Positions 10,108 to 19,743 of a stretch of DNA of 64,000 bases are shown here, in pieces. Every line of letters starts with the position of its first letter. Position 1 is the stretch's first letter. The stretch lies in the NCBI GenBank assembly GCA_000169355.1, contig AAXX01000002.1, forward strand, positions 372,001-436,000, read 5' to 3'. A program made the translations under genes and the position numbers. The notes beneath the pieces were generated by a model. The model was given only the letters and a program-made list of their open reading frames with translations. It was not told the origin of the DNA and ran no database searches. The DNA is from Flavobacteria bacterium BAL38. GTDB taxonomy: Bacteria; Bacteroidota; Bacteroidia; Flavobacteriales; Flavobacteriaceae.

Positions 10108-12624
10108 ATGGCAAAGAATTTAGTAATCGTTGAGTCACCAGCAAAAGCAAAAACCATCGAAAAATTTCTAGGAAGTGAGTATCAAGTGGAATCGAGTTAT
10201 GGTCATATTGCCGACTTGCCTTCGAGAGAAATAGGGGTCGATGTAGAAAATGGCTTTAAACCCAAATATGAAGTTTCTACTGATAAAAAAGCTTTAGTGA
10301 CAAAATTAAAAGGATTAGCTAAAAATGCCGAAATGGTTTGGTTGGCTTCCGATGAGGACCGTGAGGGAGAAGCAATTTCTTGGCACTTATCTGAAGAATT
10401 AAATTTAAAACCCGAAAAAACGAAGCGAATTGTTTTTCATGAGATTACAAAAACAGCCATTCAAAAAGCAATCGAAAATCCGAGAGGAATAGATTATAAT
10501 TTAGTAAATGCACAACAAGCGCGTAGAGTTTTAGACAGATTAGTAGGTTACGAATTGTCCCCAGTACTTTGGAAAAAAGTAAAAGGTGGTTTGTCTGCTG
10601 GTCGTGTGCAATCGGTTTCTGTTCGTTTGATTGTAGAACGCGAAAGAGAAATTCAAGATTTTAACGCAGAAGCTTCTTATAGTATTACAGCAGAATTTAC
10701 AAACGAAGCCGGGAAAATATTCAAAGCAAAATTACCTAAGAATTTCACTACTAAAAAAGAAGCAGAAGATTTCTTATCCAAAAATATTGGTTCGTCATAC
10801 AAAGTCGGTCATTTAGAAACAAAACCAACAAAAAAATCACCTGCAGCTCCATTTACAACATCTACATTGCAACAAGAAGCAGCTAGAAAGTTGTATTTAC
10901 CTGTTGGAATTACCATGCAAATTGCGCAACGTTTATACGAAGCCGGACTTATTACTTACATGAGAACGGATAGTGTAAACTTATCACAAGAAGCAATGGC
11001 GGCAGCTCAAGCAGAAATTACAAGTTACTACGGAGCTGAATTTTCTAAACCAAGAAATTTTAATACTAAATCGAAAGGAGCTCAAGAAGCGCATGAGGCA
11101 ATTCGTCCAACTGATATGTCGCGTCATACCGTAAATATTGACAGAGATCAAGCTCGATTATATGATTTAATTTGGAAAAGAACGTTAGCATCTCAAATGA
11201 GCGATGCTGATTTAGAAAGAACTAATGTAAAAATCGAAGCGAGCAATCATTCTGAAACCTTTACTGCAACAGGAGAAGTTATCAAATTTGAAGGATTTTT
11301 AAAAGTATATTTAGAAGGTCATGATGACGATGAAGAAGAGCAAGAAGGTATGTTGCCTGCTTTAAAAGTAAATGAAAAATTAGTCAATAATTATATTACA
11401 GGTACGGAACGTTTTTCTCGCCCGCCTAGTCGTTACACTGAAGCTTCTTTGGTAAAAAAATTAGAAGAATTAGGAATCGGTCGTCCATCTACATATGCGC
11501 CAACTATTTCTACAATTATTGCTAGAACCTATGTAGAAAAAGGAAGTTTTGAAGGGCAAGAAAGAAAATATACACAAATAGTATTAAAAAATAGCGAAGT
11601 AAAAGCGCAAGTTTTAACTGAAAATGTTGGTTCGGACAAAGGAAAACTAGTTCCAACAGATATAGGAATTATCGTAAATGATTTCTTGGTAAAAAACTTC
11701 GGAACTATTTTAGATTATAATTTCACTGCGAAAGTGGAGCAAGATTTTGACGAAATCGCTGAAGGAAAAGTAGATTGGGCAAAAATGATGAATGATTTTT
11801 ACCAACACTTCCATCCAAATGTAGTTGATGTTGAAAAAAATGCAGATAGAGAAAGTGGTGAAAGAATCTTAGGAGTTCATCCTGTTTCGGGAAAGCAAGT
11901 TTCAGTTCGTTTAGGAAAATATGGAGCTATGGCTCAGATTGGTGATATTGACGAAGAAAATAAACAATTCGCAAGTTTACGTCAAGATCAAAATATCGGA
12001 AATATCACGTTAGAAGAAGTGTTGAATTTATTCTTACTTCCAAAGCAATTAGGTACATATAAAGGAGAAGAAATTGAAGTTAACAATGGTCGTTTTGGAC
12101 CTTATGTTAGGTTTGGAACGCAATTTATCTCGTTGCCAAAAGGAGTAGATCCTATGGATGTAACCATGGAAACAGCTCAAAGTTTAATTTTAGAGAAAGA
12201 ACAAGCAGATGCTCCAATTGGAATGTATGATAATTTACCAATCCAAAAAGGTGTTGGTCGTTTTGGACCTTTCATTAAGTGGAACGGCATGTTTATCAAT
12301 GTGAATAAAAAATACAATTTCGATAATTTATCTCAATCAGATTTAAATGAATTAATCGAAGAGAAACAACAAAAAGACATTGATAAAGTGCTTCATGATT
12401 GGAAAGAAGAGGGTATTAAAGTTGAAAAAGCACGTTGGGGTCGTTCTGTTATTACAAAAGGAAAAATAAAAATTGAATTGAGTAAAGATGTTGATGCTAC
12501 AAAATTAACATTAGCGCAGGTTCAAGAAATAATTGAAAAGAAAACGCCAGCTAAAAAAACAGCTGCTAAAAAAGCACCTGCAAAAAAAGCACCTGCAAAA
12601 AAAACAACAGCAAAAAAGAAATAG
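10108..12624 (+). CDS. topA: DNA topoisomerase I (type IA)
   Basis: An 838-residue enzyme that relaxes negative supercoils by single-strand passage. The TOPRIM domain starts VIVESPAKAKTIEKFLG and contains the metal-binding DEDREGEAISWHL. The active-site Tyr lies in GLITYMRTDSVNLS near residue 292. The C-terminal half has two TOPRIM C-terminal repeats (GRFGPYVRFG, GRFGPFIKWN), with no Cys4 zinc fingers visible. It ends in a basic Lys/Ala/Pro tail of about 25 residues resembling histone H1 tails, which may help DNA binding. The arginase-like gene begins 3 bp after the stop. Confidence 0.97.
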   Translation: MAKNLVIVESPAKAKTIEKFLGSEYQVESSYGHIADLPSREIGVDVENGFKPKYEVSTDKKALVTKLKGLAKNAEMVWLASDEDREGEAISWHLSEELNLKPEKTKRIVFHEITKTAIQKAIENPRGIDYNLVNAQQARRVLDRLVGYELSPVLWKKVKGGLSAGRVQSVSVRLIVEREREIQDFNAEASYSITAEFTNEAGKIFKAKLPKNFTTKKEAEDFLSKNIGSSYKVGHLETKPTKKSPAAPFTTSTLQQEAARKLYLPVGITMQIAQRLYEAGLITYMRTDSVNLSQEAMAAAQAEITSYYGAEFSKPRNFNTKSKGAQEAHEAIRPTDMSRHTVNIDRDQARLYDLIWKRTLASQMSDADLERTNVKIEASNHSETFTATGEVIKFEGFLKVYLEGHDDDEEEQEGMLPALKVNEKLVNNYITGTERFSRPPSRYTEASLVKKLEELGIGRPSTYAPTISTIIARTYVEKGSFEGQERKYTQIVLKNSEVKAQVLTENVGSDKGKLVPTDIGIIVNDFLVKNFGTILDYNFTAKVEQDFDEIAEGKVDWAKMMNDFYQHFHPNVVDVEKNADRESGERILGVHPVSGKQVSVRLGKYGAMAQIGDIDEENKQFASLRQDQNIGNITLEEVLNLFLLPKQLGTYKGEEIEVNNGRFGPYVRFGTQFISLPKGVDPMDVTMETAQSLILEKEQADAPIGMYDNLPIQKGVGRFGPFIKWNGMFINVNKKYNFDNLSQSDLNELIEEKQQKDIDKVLHDWKEEGIKVEKARWGRSVITKGKIKIELSKDVDATKLTLAQVQEIIEKKTPAKKTAAKKAPAKKAPAKKTTAKKK

Positions 12625-12627
12625 TAA

Positions 12628-13776
12628 ATGGTGTTCGATTTTCTACAACCAATTTCTTCTGAATTAGAAGAGTTTATTCAATCTTTATCTAACCAAGCAT
12701 TAGGTAAAAAAGTGGTATTTCATACTCAAACAGATTTTCCGGTCTTAGAAAATGTTTCCTTAGCTATAATTACAGTAAATGAGTATAGAGGAGCAAATAA
12801 AAACAATAGTGAATTTTCTTTTGAGATTTTCAGAAAGAAATTCTATAGTATGTTTCCTGGAAATTGGAATACTACAATTGTAGATTTAGGTACAATTGAA
12901 GCAGGTGCTAGTATTGATGATACTTATTTTGTAGTAAAAAATTTAATTTCTGAGCTTATTAAGAAAAAAATTATTCCTATTATTGTAGGAGGAAGCCAAG
13001 ATATTACATATGCTATGTACCGTGCATATGATAATTTAGATCAAATGGTAAATTTGGTTTCGGTAGATAATCAATTTGACTTTGCCAAGGAAACAAATCT
13101 GGTTTCTAGTTCTTTTTTGTCAAAAATAATCGTTGAAGAGCCTAATAATCTTTTTAATTATAGTAACTTAGGTTTTCAAACTTATTTTAATTCGCAAGAA
13201 GAAATAGATTTGATAGAAAAATTATATTTTGAAGCGTATCGATTGGGAGAAGTTTCAAATAATATAACGGTGGCAGAACCTGTTTTTAGAGATGCAGATT
13301 TAGTTAGTATAGATATGAATTCTGTACAATCATCATATTCAGGTAATTTTGATGAGTTTAATCCAAATGGTTTCACTGGAAAAGAAATATGTGCATTGGC
13401 TCGTTACGCAGGAATTAGTGATAAAGTAACTTCGTTTGGTGTTTTTAACTTTAATACTACGAGTAATGAAGTTGTTTTAACTGCTCAAATGCTTTGGTAT
13501 TTTATTGAAGGTTTTTGCTTTCGTTCAAATGAATATCCTTTTGGTACGAAAGAGCACTATATTAAGTATATTGTACCGATTGATGATGAAGAATTAGTGT
13601 TTTATAAGAGTAATAAAACAGAAAGATGGTGGATAGAAATACCATTTTTAACAAATGTTAACAATAAATTAAAAAGAAATACGTTATTACCTTGCATGCA
13701 TGAAGATTATTTAGCAGCTTGCGAGCAGGAAATTCCAGAAAGATGGTGGAAAGCCCAAAGAAGGAATATTGCTTAA
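12628..13776 (+). CDS. Arginase-fold protein with degenerate metal-binding motifs
   Basis: A 382-residue protein of the ureohydrolase (arginase/formimidoylglutamase) fold. The three metal motifs can be located but are altered. GGDHS reads GGSQD, DAHxD reads DNQFD, and SxDxDxxDP reads SIDMNSVQS. At least two His ligands and one Asp ligand are thus replaced, so Mn-dependent hydrolysis is unlikely (inference). It lies directly after topA and 155 bp before gldK. Automatic annotation would probably call it formimidoylglutamase; a non-catalytic structural or binding role fits the sequence better. Confidence 0.75.
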   Translation: MVFDFLQPISSELEEFIQSLSNQALGKKVVFHTQTDFPVLENVSLAIITVNEYRGANKNNSEFSFEIFRKKFYSMFPGNWNTTIVDLGTIEAGASIDDTYFVVKNLISELIKKKIIPIIVGGSQDITYAMYRAYDNLDQMVNLVSVDNQFDFAKETNLVSSSFLSKIIVEEPNNLFNYSNLGFQTYFNSQEEIDLIEKLYFEAYRLGEVSNNITVAEPVFRDADLVSIDMNSVQSSYSGNFDEFNPNGFTGKEICALARYAGISDKVTSFGVFNFNTTSNEVVLTAQMLWYFIEGFCFRSNEYPFGTKEHYIKYIVPIDDEELVFYKSNKTERWWIEIPFLTNVNNKLKRNTLLPCMHEDYLAACEQEIPERWWKAQRRNIA

Positions 13777-13863
13777 AGCCGTTATTTTTCAAACTGTTAA
13801 AGCATTGTTAAAACAGGTAGAGCCTTAAATTTCATTTTTTTTTAAACGTTTTCAAGAAAAATG

Positions 13864-13894
13864 TTGTTTTTTTCAAAATTATTGAATAGGTTTA
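13864..13894 (+). promoter_or_regulatory. Predicted promoter of the gldKLMN operon
   Basis: TTG (13864-13866) and TAGGTTTA (13887-13894), one mismatch from TAnnTTTG, are separated by 20 bp and lie 37 bp upstream of gldK. Confidence 0.45.
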
Positions 13895-13931
13895 CGCCCT
13901 TAAATAGAAATTACATTTAACCCAAGTTTAT

Positions 13932-15314
13932 ATGAAGAAGTTTGTTGCATTTTCAGCAATTTTGTCATTATTTATCAGTTGTGGTAAAGGCGATAAAGGA
14001 GAATTAGTAGGAGTTAAAGGGAGGAAATGGCATCCCGAGAAACCTTACGGAATGACGTTAATTCCAGGAGGCGCTTTTACAATGGGTAAAGCTGATGATG
14101 ATTTAGCTAATATTCAAGACGCACCTACTAAGACAGTTACAGTTCGTTCATTTTATATGGATGAAACTGAAATTACCAATAGTGAATACCGTCAGTTTGT
14201 TGAATGGGTAAAAGATTCAACAATCAGAACTCGTTTGGCTATACTTGCAGATGAGCAAGGTCAAAAGCCAGGTTCTGGTGGAGGAAAAGGTGGAAGTATT
14301 GGTGATTTTGCATTTGCTGACGTTGATCCTGAAAAAATGACACCTTACGACAAGTACATGTATGAGAATTATTATAGTGTTGGTACTGATGATGATATCT
14401 ATGCAGGTAGAAAATTAAATAAAAAGATTAAGGTTATCAAAGAACCAAGTAAATATCCAGATGAATTTTATGTGGAAGTTATGGATTCAATGTATTTACC
14501 TGAATCTGAGTCGTATAATGGTTTAAAAACTGTTGATGCGTCTAAATTAAAATTCAAATACAACCAAGTTGATTTGAATAAAGCTGTAAAGAAAAAGGGA
14601 CGTAAAAACTTTTATGAAGATGCTCCGCCTATTGAGATCTATCCTGATACAACAGCTTGGATAAAAGATTTTGCTTATTCATATAATGAGCCAATGCATA
14701 ATGATTATTTTTGGCATCAAGCTTACGGGGAATATCCTGTAGTTGGGGTTTCTTGGAATCAAGCAAAAGCATTTTGTGCTTGGAGAACTATGTATAAAAA
14801 TGCATATATCAAAAAGAAAAAAGGTAGAGATCAAGTAAATTCATTCCGTTTGCCTACTGAGGCTGAATGGGAATATGCTGCTAGAGGTGGTCTTGAAGGA
14901 GGTACTTATCCTTGGGGTGGTCCTTATGCTAAAAATGACAGAGGTTGTTTTATGGCTAACTTTAAACCAAACCGTGGAGATTATGCTGCTGATGGAGCAT
15001 TATATACTGTAGAAGCTAAGTCGTACGAACCTAATGACTATAACTTATACAATATGGCAGGAAACGTTTCTGAATGGACAGAGTCTTCTTACTATGCAGA
15101 AGCATATGAGTTTGTTTCAACTATGAATCCTCATGTTGCCGATAAGAAAAACCAAAGAAAAGTAGTTCGTGGTGGTTCTTGGAAAGATGTTGCTTATTTC
15201 TTACAGGTTTCAACTCGTGATTATGAGTATGCAGATTCTGCAAGAAGTTACATCGGTTTCAGAACAGTACAAGATTACATGGGTACTGCAGCTACAGGAA
15301 ACAGACCAAAATAG
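13932..15314 (+). CDS. gldK: Gliding motility / T9SS lipoprotein GldK
   Basis: A 460-residue outer-membrane lipoprotein that, with GldN, forms the periplasmic ring of the type IX secretion system. The signal peptide ends in the lipobox FISC (Cys17). The protein has a formylglycine-generating-enzyme-like (FGE-sulfatase) fold: TLIPGGAFTMGKADDD near residue 45, RLPTEAEWEYAARGG near 310 and AGNVSEWTES near 378, ending with VVRGGSWKD. It is the first gene of the operon gldK-L-M-N, with gaps of 40-50 bp. Confidence 0.97.
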   Translation: MKKFVAFSAILSLFISCGKGDKGELVGVKGRKWHPEKPYGMTLIPGGAFTMGKADDDLANIQDAPTKTVTVRSFYMDETEITNSEYRQFVEWVKDSTIRTRLAILADEQGQKPGSGGGKGGSIGDFAFADVDPEKMTPYDKYMYENYYSVGTDDDIYAGRKLNKKIKVIKEPSKYPDEFYVEVMDSMYLPESESYNGLKTVDASKLKFKYNQVDLNKAVKKKGRKNFYEDAPPIEIYPDTTAWIKDFAYSYNEPMHNDYFWHQAYGEYPVVGVSWNQAKAFCAWRTMYKNAYIKKKKGRDQVNSFRLPTEAEWEYAARGGLEGGTYPWGGPYAKNDRGCFMANFKPNRGDYAADGALYTVEAKSYEPNDYNLYNMAGNVSEWTESSYYAEAYEFVSTMNPHVADKKNQRKVVRGGSWKDVAYFLQVSTRDYEYADSARSYIGFRTVQDYMGTAATGNRPK

Positions 15315-15364
15315 TATTTAACCAATTTTATATAATTAACTTAACTAACTAAATTTTATTTATT

Positions 15365-16000
15365 ATGGCATTATTAAGCAAAAAAATGATGGGATTCCTA
15401 TACGGAATGGGAGCAGCAGTAGTAATCGTTGGAGCATTATTTAAACTACAACACTGGACTGGAGCAGACATTATGCTTATTATAGGTTTATTAACCGAAG
15501 CAGCAATTTTCGCATTATCTGCTTTCGAACCTGTTGAAAAAGACTTAGATTGGTCTCTAGTTTATCCTGAATTAGCTGGTGGAGAATCTAATGGAAAAAA
15601 ATCAAAAGCTGAAAATCCAGGGGATGCTCAAGGTTTATTATCTCAAAAATTAGATTCTATGTTGAAAGAAGCTAAAATTGATGGTGAATTAATGGCTAGC
15701 CTAGGAAACAGTATTAAAAATTTCGAAGGAGCTGCAAAATCGATTTCTCCAACAGTTGATGCAATGTCTGGACAAAAGAAATATGCTGAAGAAATGTCTA
15801 CAGCAGCTGCACAAATGGAAGCTTTAAACGGATTATACAAATTACAATTAGACAGCGCTTCTAGAAATGTTACTGCAAATCAAGAAATCGCTGATAACGC
15901 TGCTAAATTAAAAGAGCAAATGCAGTCAATGACTTCTAATATTGCATCTTTAAATGCAGTTTATGGAGGAATGCTTACTGCTATGAGTAACAGAGGATAA
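15365..16000 (+). CDS. gldL: T9SS motor protein GldL
   Basis: A 211-residue inner-membrane protein that, with GldM, forms the proton-driven motor of gliding and type IX secretion. Two transmembrane helices (residues ~10-28 and ~35-54) come first. Lys27 and His30 lie at the end of the first and Glu45 within the second, the last a candidate for the proton-path glutamate of GldL. The remaining cytoplasmic part is helical and coiled-coil-like (LDSMLKEAKIDGELMASLG). The N-terminus MALLSKKMMGFLYGMGAAVV is typical of the family. Confidence 0.97.
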   Translation: MALLSKKMMGFLYGMGAAVVIVGALFKLQHWTGADIMLIIGLLTEAAIFALSAFEPVEKDLDWSLVYPELAGGESNGKKSKAENPGDAQGLLSQKLDSMLKEAKIDGELMASLGNSIKNFEGAAKSISPTVDAMSGQKKYAEEMSTAAAQMEALNGLYKLQLDSASRNVTANQEIADNAAKLKEQMQSMTSNIASLNAVYGGMLTAMSNRG

Positions 16001-16048
16001 TTAGTTTTATCATTAAATATTTATTAATTAAAACTAATTTAAAGTAAA

Positions 16049-17581
16049 ATGGCAGGAGGAAAATTAACCCCTAGACAGAAGATGATTAACCTAATGTACT
16101 TGGTTTTCATCGCAATGTTGGCATTAAACATGTCAAAAGAAGTATTATCAGCATTTGGTAATTTTAACGACAAATTTACAGAATCAAATAAGTTAACAGA
16201 AGAAGCTAATAAAAATTTATTATCAGCATTAAATACTAAGGCAGCTGATGAACCTGCTAAGTATGGTGAGTCTGCTAAAAAAGCAAAAGACGTTGCTAAG
16301 ATTTCAAATGATTTTATTGCTTTTTTAGAAACTGTTAAATCTGAAGTTACTGAAGGATATACTCCTGATGAAAAAACTGGTAAATTACCATTTGAATCTA
16401 TGGATAAGTCAACTATTGATGAAAAATGGTTCAAAGGTGACGGATATAGTCCTCGCGGAACTGAAATAGTTTCTAGTATCGATAAATATGTTGCTGATAT
16501 TAAAAAAGTATTAGGTAATGATGTAAAATATATTCCTTTTATTAAAGAAATTGAAAAGAAATTTTCAACAGCTGATATAGCAAATAAAGAAGGTGTTAAA
16601 ATCAAATTTTTAGATTATAAAGCAAAAGGTTTTCCAGCGGTATCAACTTTAACTTTCGTTACTGCTTTGCAAAATGATGTTAAAAACACTGAAGCAGGAG
16701 CTTATAATTTATTTCTAGGAAACGCCTTAAAGACTGCTGCATCTATGAAAAACTTTCAAGCGATTGTAGTTTTAGAAAAAAACGCATATTTCCAAGGTGA
16801 AAATGTTAAAGGTAAAGTTGTTTTAGGTCGTTATGATGCAAATACAGTTCCTACTTCTTTTGATGGACCTGGAAAAATTGAAAATGGACAAGCTGTTATT
16901 TCTATGACTGCTGGTGGTATAGGCGAACAAAAGTTTTCTGGAAAGTTTGGATTTCTTGAAGATGGAAAAGAAATTCCTTTAAAATTTGAAGGTATTTATG
17001 TTGTTGTTCCCCGACCTAATCAAGCAATTATTTCTGCTGACAAAATGAACGTTGTTTACCGTGGTGTTCCTAACCCAATTTCAATTTCTGTACCTGGTAT
17101 AGCTTCTAATAAAGTTAATGCAAATGCACCTGGGATGACTAAAGTTGGTGATGGTAAATTTATGTTGAAAGCAGGTTCTGGTAGTGAAGTTAAAATTAAT
17201 GTTACTGCAACTATGCCAGATGGTAAATCAATGTCAAGTTCACAAGTATTTAGAATTAAAGGATTGCCTGCACCTACTGGAAAAGTTGGTGGTTCTGAAA
17301 AAAATCAAGGTCCTAAAAGTAATTTAGAAGTATGTACTGTTACTGCAGTTATGGAAGATTTTGATTTTCCTGTAACAGTTAATGTTACTCAATTTAATGT
17401 TAAAGTACCAGGACAACCTACAGTTGTTGTTAGAGGAAATAAAATGGATGCTAAGGCTAAATCTGTTATTTCTAAAGCAAGTAGAGGTGATGTAGTTGTT
17501 ATTTCTGAAATAAAAGCTAGTTTTGTGGGTATTGACCAAATGGCTAAAAAAGTTTCAATTTGTACTTACGAAATACAATAA
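16049..17581 (+). CDS. gldM: T9SS motor protein GldM
   Basis: A 510-residue protein with one N-terminal transmembrane helix (MINLMYLVFIAMLALNMSKE) and a long periplasmic region that family structures show as four stacked domains. It transmits motor rotation from GldL to the GldK/GldN ring. The middle YFQGENVKGKVVLGRYDA and the C-terminal domain beginning near GNKMDAKAKSVISKAS are recognisable. Length matches known GldM proteins. Gene order and 48 bp/40 bp gaps indicate co-transcription with gldL and gldN. Confidence 0.97.
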   Translation: MAGGKLTPRQKMINLMYLVFIAMLALNMSKEVLSAFGNFNDKFTESNKLTEEANKNLLSALNTKAADEPAKYGESAKKAKDVAKISNDFIAFLETVKSEVTEGYTPDEKTGKLPFESMDKSTIDEKWFKGDGYSPRGTEIVSSIDKYVADIKKVLGNDVKYIPFIKEIEKKFSTADIANKEGVKIKFLDYKAKGFPAVSTLTFVTALQNDVKNTEAGAYNLFLGNALKTAASMKNFQAIVVLEKNAYFQGENVKGKVVLGRYDANTVPTSFDGPGKIENGQAVISMTAGGIGEQKFSGKFGFLEDGKEIPLKFEGIYVVVPRPNQAIISADKMNVVYRGVPNPISISVPGIASNKVNANAPGMTKVGDGKFMLKAGSGSEVKINVTATMPDGKSMSSSQVFRIKGLPAPTGKVGGSEKNQGPKSNLEVCTVTAVMEDFDFPVTVNVTQFNVKVPGQPTVVVRGNKMDAKAKSVISKASRGDVVVISEIKASFVGIDQMAKKVSICTYEIQ

Positions 17582-17621
17582 TTTAAATTAATTTGAGTTT
17601 ATATTGTAAACCAAATAAAAA

Positions 17622-18551
17622 ATGAATAAAATGAATTGGAGAAATAGTATTGCAATTTTAGTATTAGTTTTAAGTACTACTACTTTTGCTCAATCAAACT
17701 TATTAAATGCGAAGACTCCCGATCAAATCGGTAAAAAGACGGAAGCTGAATTAAGTGCGGATAACGACAAACCACTTCCATATGGTTATGTACATGATAG
17801 AGATATCTTAATGGGTAAACGTATTTGGGAATATATTGATCTTGATGAAAGAGTAAATTTTCCTTTATATTTCCCTGTTGAAGGTGATGTTATGAGTTCT
17901 CCTGAGAGAAGGCCTCTTTATAACGTTTTAATTAATGGTATAAGAGAAGGGAAAATTACCGAAGTATATGATTCTAGTTATTTTACTACTAAGAAAACAT
18001 TAGAAGATATAGAATCATCATTGTTTACAATTGATACAACTGATGCTGGTGCTGAAAGAGTTAATGAAGATATCGAAGCTTATAGAAAAGGCGATAAGAA
18101 ATTAGATGCCGAATTCATTAGAAAAACTGAATTAGAAGCTATAGATGTTAATGCGTATAAAATAGTTGGATATTGGTATTTTGACAAAAGACAAGGCGAA
18201 TTAAAATATCGATTGTTGGGTATATCACCAGTTATAATTGATGTTTTCTCTAAGAAAGATAGTGCTGCTGAGCCTGAGTATAATGAACTTTTTTGGGTTT
18301 ATTTTCCTTCCGCTAGAGATGTTTTACATGAAGCAACTGCTTTCAATAATAGAAATTCAGCAATGCCATTTACATTTGATCATATGTTAAATGCTCGTCG
18401 TTTTAGTGGAATGATTTATTTAGAAGAGAATGTTTACGGTGACCGTAAAATTGCTGACTATATGAAAGAAAACGCTCAAATGCAATTATTAGAATCTGAT
18501 CGTGTTAAAGAAAAGATTCGTGACTTTGAACAAGATATGTGGAATTATTAA
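17622..18551 (+). CDS. gldN: T9SS ring protein GldN
   Basis: A 309-residue periplasmic protein that forms the T9SS ring with GldK. It has a signal peptide ending TTFAQ. The mature part contains LPYGYVHDRDILMGKRIWEYIDLDERVNFPLYFP, split here at its landmarks PYGYVHDRDI and VWEYIDLDE-like IWEYIDLDE, which typify the family. A second in-frame ATG nine bases downstream (MNWRNS) could also be the start. It is the last gene of the operon and is followed by a strong terminator. Only one gldN is visible here; some species carry a paralogue, gldO, directly after it. Confidence 0.96.
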   Translation: MNKMNWRNSIAILVLVLSTTTFAQSNLLNAKTPDQIGKKTEAELSADNDKPLPYGYVHDRDILMGKRIWEYIDLDERVNFPLYFPVEGDVMSSPERRPLYNVLINGIREGKITEVYDSSYFTTKKTLEDIESSLFTIDTTDAGAERVNEDIEAYRKGDKKLDAEFIRKTELEAIDVNAYKIVGYWYFDKRQGELKYRLLGISPVIIDVFSKKDSAAEPEYNELFWVYFPSARDVLHEATAFNNRNSAMPFTFDHMLNARRFSGMIYLEENVYGDRKIADYMKENAQMQLLESDRVKEKIRDFEQDMWNY

Positions 18552-18572
18552 TAGTATTTCTCCAATTTCATT

Positions 18573-18606
18573 TAAAAAACTCTTACCATTTGGTAAGAGT
18601 TTTTTA
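18573..18606 (+). terminator. Terminator of the gldKLMN operon
   Basis: Stem AACTCTTACCA/TGGTAAGAGTT followed by a T-run, 21 bp after the gldN stop. Confidence 0.92.
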
Positions 18607-18616
18607 ATTTTACACC

Positions 18617-19663
18617 ATGATAGATTATATTATTGTTGGTAACGGTCTTGCAGGTATTTCATTTTCCGAAATTGCCCTTAATGCAAATAAGAAAATTTTA
18701 GTTTTTGATAATAATTCTCAACCTTCTTCTCGTGTAGCGGGTGGTTTATATAATCCAGTTGTTTTAAAACGATTTAGTGAAGTATGGAAAGCTAAAGAAC
18801 AAATTGATTTTGCATTTCCATTATATCATCATATACAAAAAAAACTAAATGTAACTTTTGATTTTGAACTTCCAATTCTTAGAAAATTATATTCTATTGA
18901 AGAACAAAATAATTGGTTTCAAGCAGTCGATAAACCTAATTTATCTCCTTTTTTAGATGCAACTTTAGTTAAAAAAGTGTTTTCTAATATCGATTCTCCT
19001 TTTCACTACGGTAAAGTTAATCACACAGGTTATTTAAATATTTCAGTTTTAATTGAAGCGTATTCTAAATATTTACAATCTATTAATTGTTTCTCAAATG
19101 ATACATTTGACTATAACGCTATTGAGTTTTTTGACGATCATATTCTTTATAAAAACACTAAAGCTAAAAATATCATTTTCGCTGAAGGCTTTGGATTACA
19201 TGCTAATCCTTATTTTAATGATTTACCTTTAGACGGAACAAAAGGCGAATTATTAATCATAAAATCTCCTAATTTAGATCTAGATGTAGTAATTAAATCT
19301 AGTGTTTTTATTCTTCCAATTGGAAATGATTTGTATAAAGTGGGTGCTACTTATGATTGGTCTGATAAATCGAATACACCAACAGAAGCGGGTAAAGAAG
19401 AACTTATAAGTAAGCTAAAAGAAATTATTTCATGTGATTTTGAAATAGTAAATCATTTTGCAGGAGTTCGTCCTACAGTAAAAGATAGAAGACCATTAGT
19501 AGGGACACATCCTACTTATAAGCAATTACATGTTTTAAATGGATTAGGAACTCGTGGTGTAATGCTTGGTCCTTATTTGGCAAATCAATTATTTCAACAT
19601 ATAGAAAATAATGATCCGTTAGAAAAAGAAATTGATATTATAAGATGCTATAAAAAAAAGTAG
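18617..19663 (+). CDS. FAD-dependent oxidoreductase (DadA/glycine oxidase-like)
   Basis: A 348-residue flavoprotein. The N-terminal dinucleotide-binding motif DYIIVGNGLAGISFSE marks FAD binding, and the second FAD contact region near the end reads FAGVRPTVKDRRPLVGTHP followed by LNGLGTRGVMLGPYLA. This is the pattern of the D-amino acid/glycine oxidase (DAO) superfamily; the substrate cannot be told. It begins only 11 bp after the gld terminator and is on the same strand. Confidence 0.85.
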   Translation: MIDYIIVGNGLAGISFSEIALNANKKILVFDNNSQPSSRVAGGLYNPVVLKRFSEVWKAKEQIDFAFPLYHHIQKKLNVTFDFELPILRKLYSIEEQNNWFQAVDKPNLSPFLDATLVKKVFSNIDSPFHYGKVNHTGYLNISVLIEAYSKYLQSINCFSNDTFDYNAIEFFDDHILYKNTKAKNIIFAEGFGLHANPYFNDLPLDGTKGELLIIKSPNLDLDVVIKSSVFILPIGNDLYKVGATYDWSDKSNTPTEAGKEELISKLKEIISCDFEIVNHFAGVRPTVKDRRPLVGTHPTYKQLHVLNGLGTRGVMLGPYLANQLFQHIENNDPLEKEIDIIRCYKKK

Positions 19664-19743
19664 ATTATCATTCTGAATTTGTTTCAGCATCTATATTAGT
19701 TTATAAATAAGATTAAACAAGTTCAGCTTAACTAATGGTTTTT

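Noticed and set aside
12540..12620. Tandem repeat of AAAAAAGCACC-like units
   Set aside because: It encodes the basic tail of TopA in frame and needs no separate explanation.
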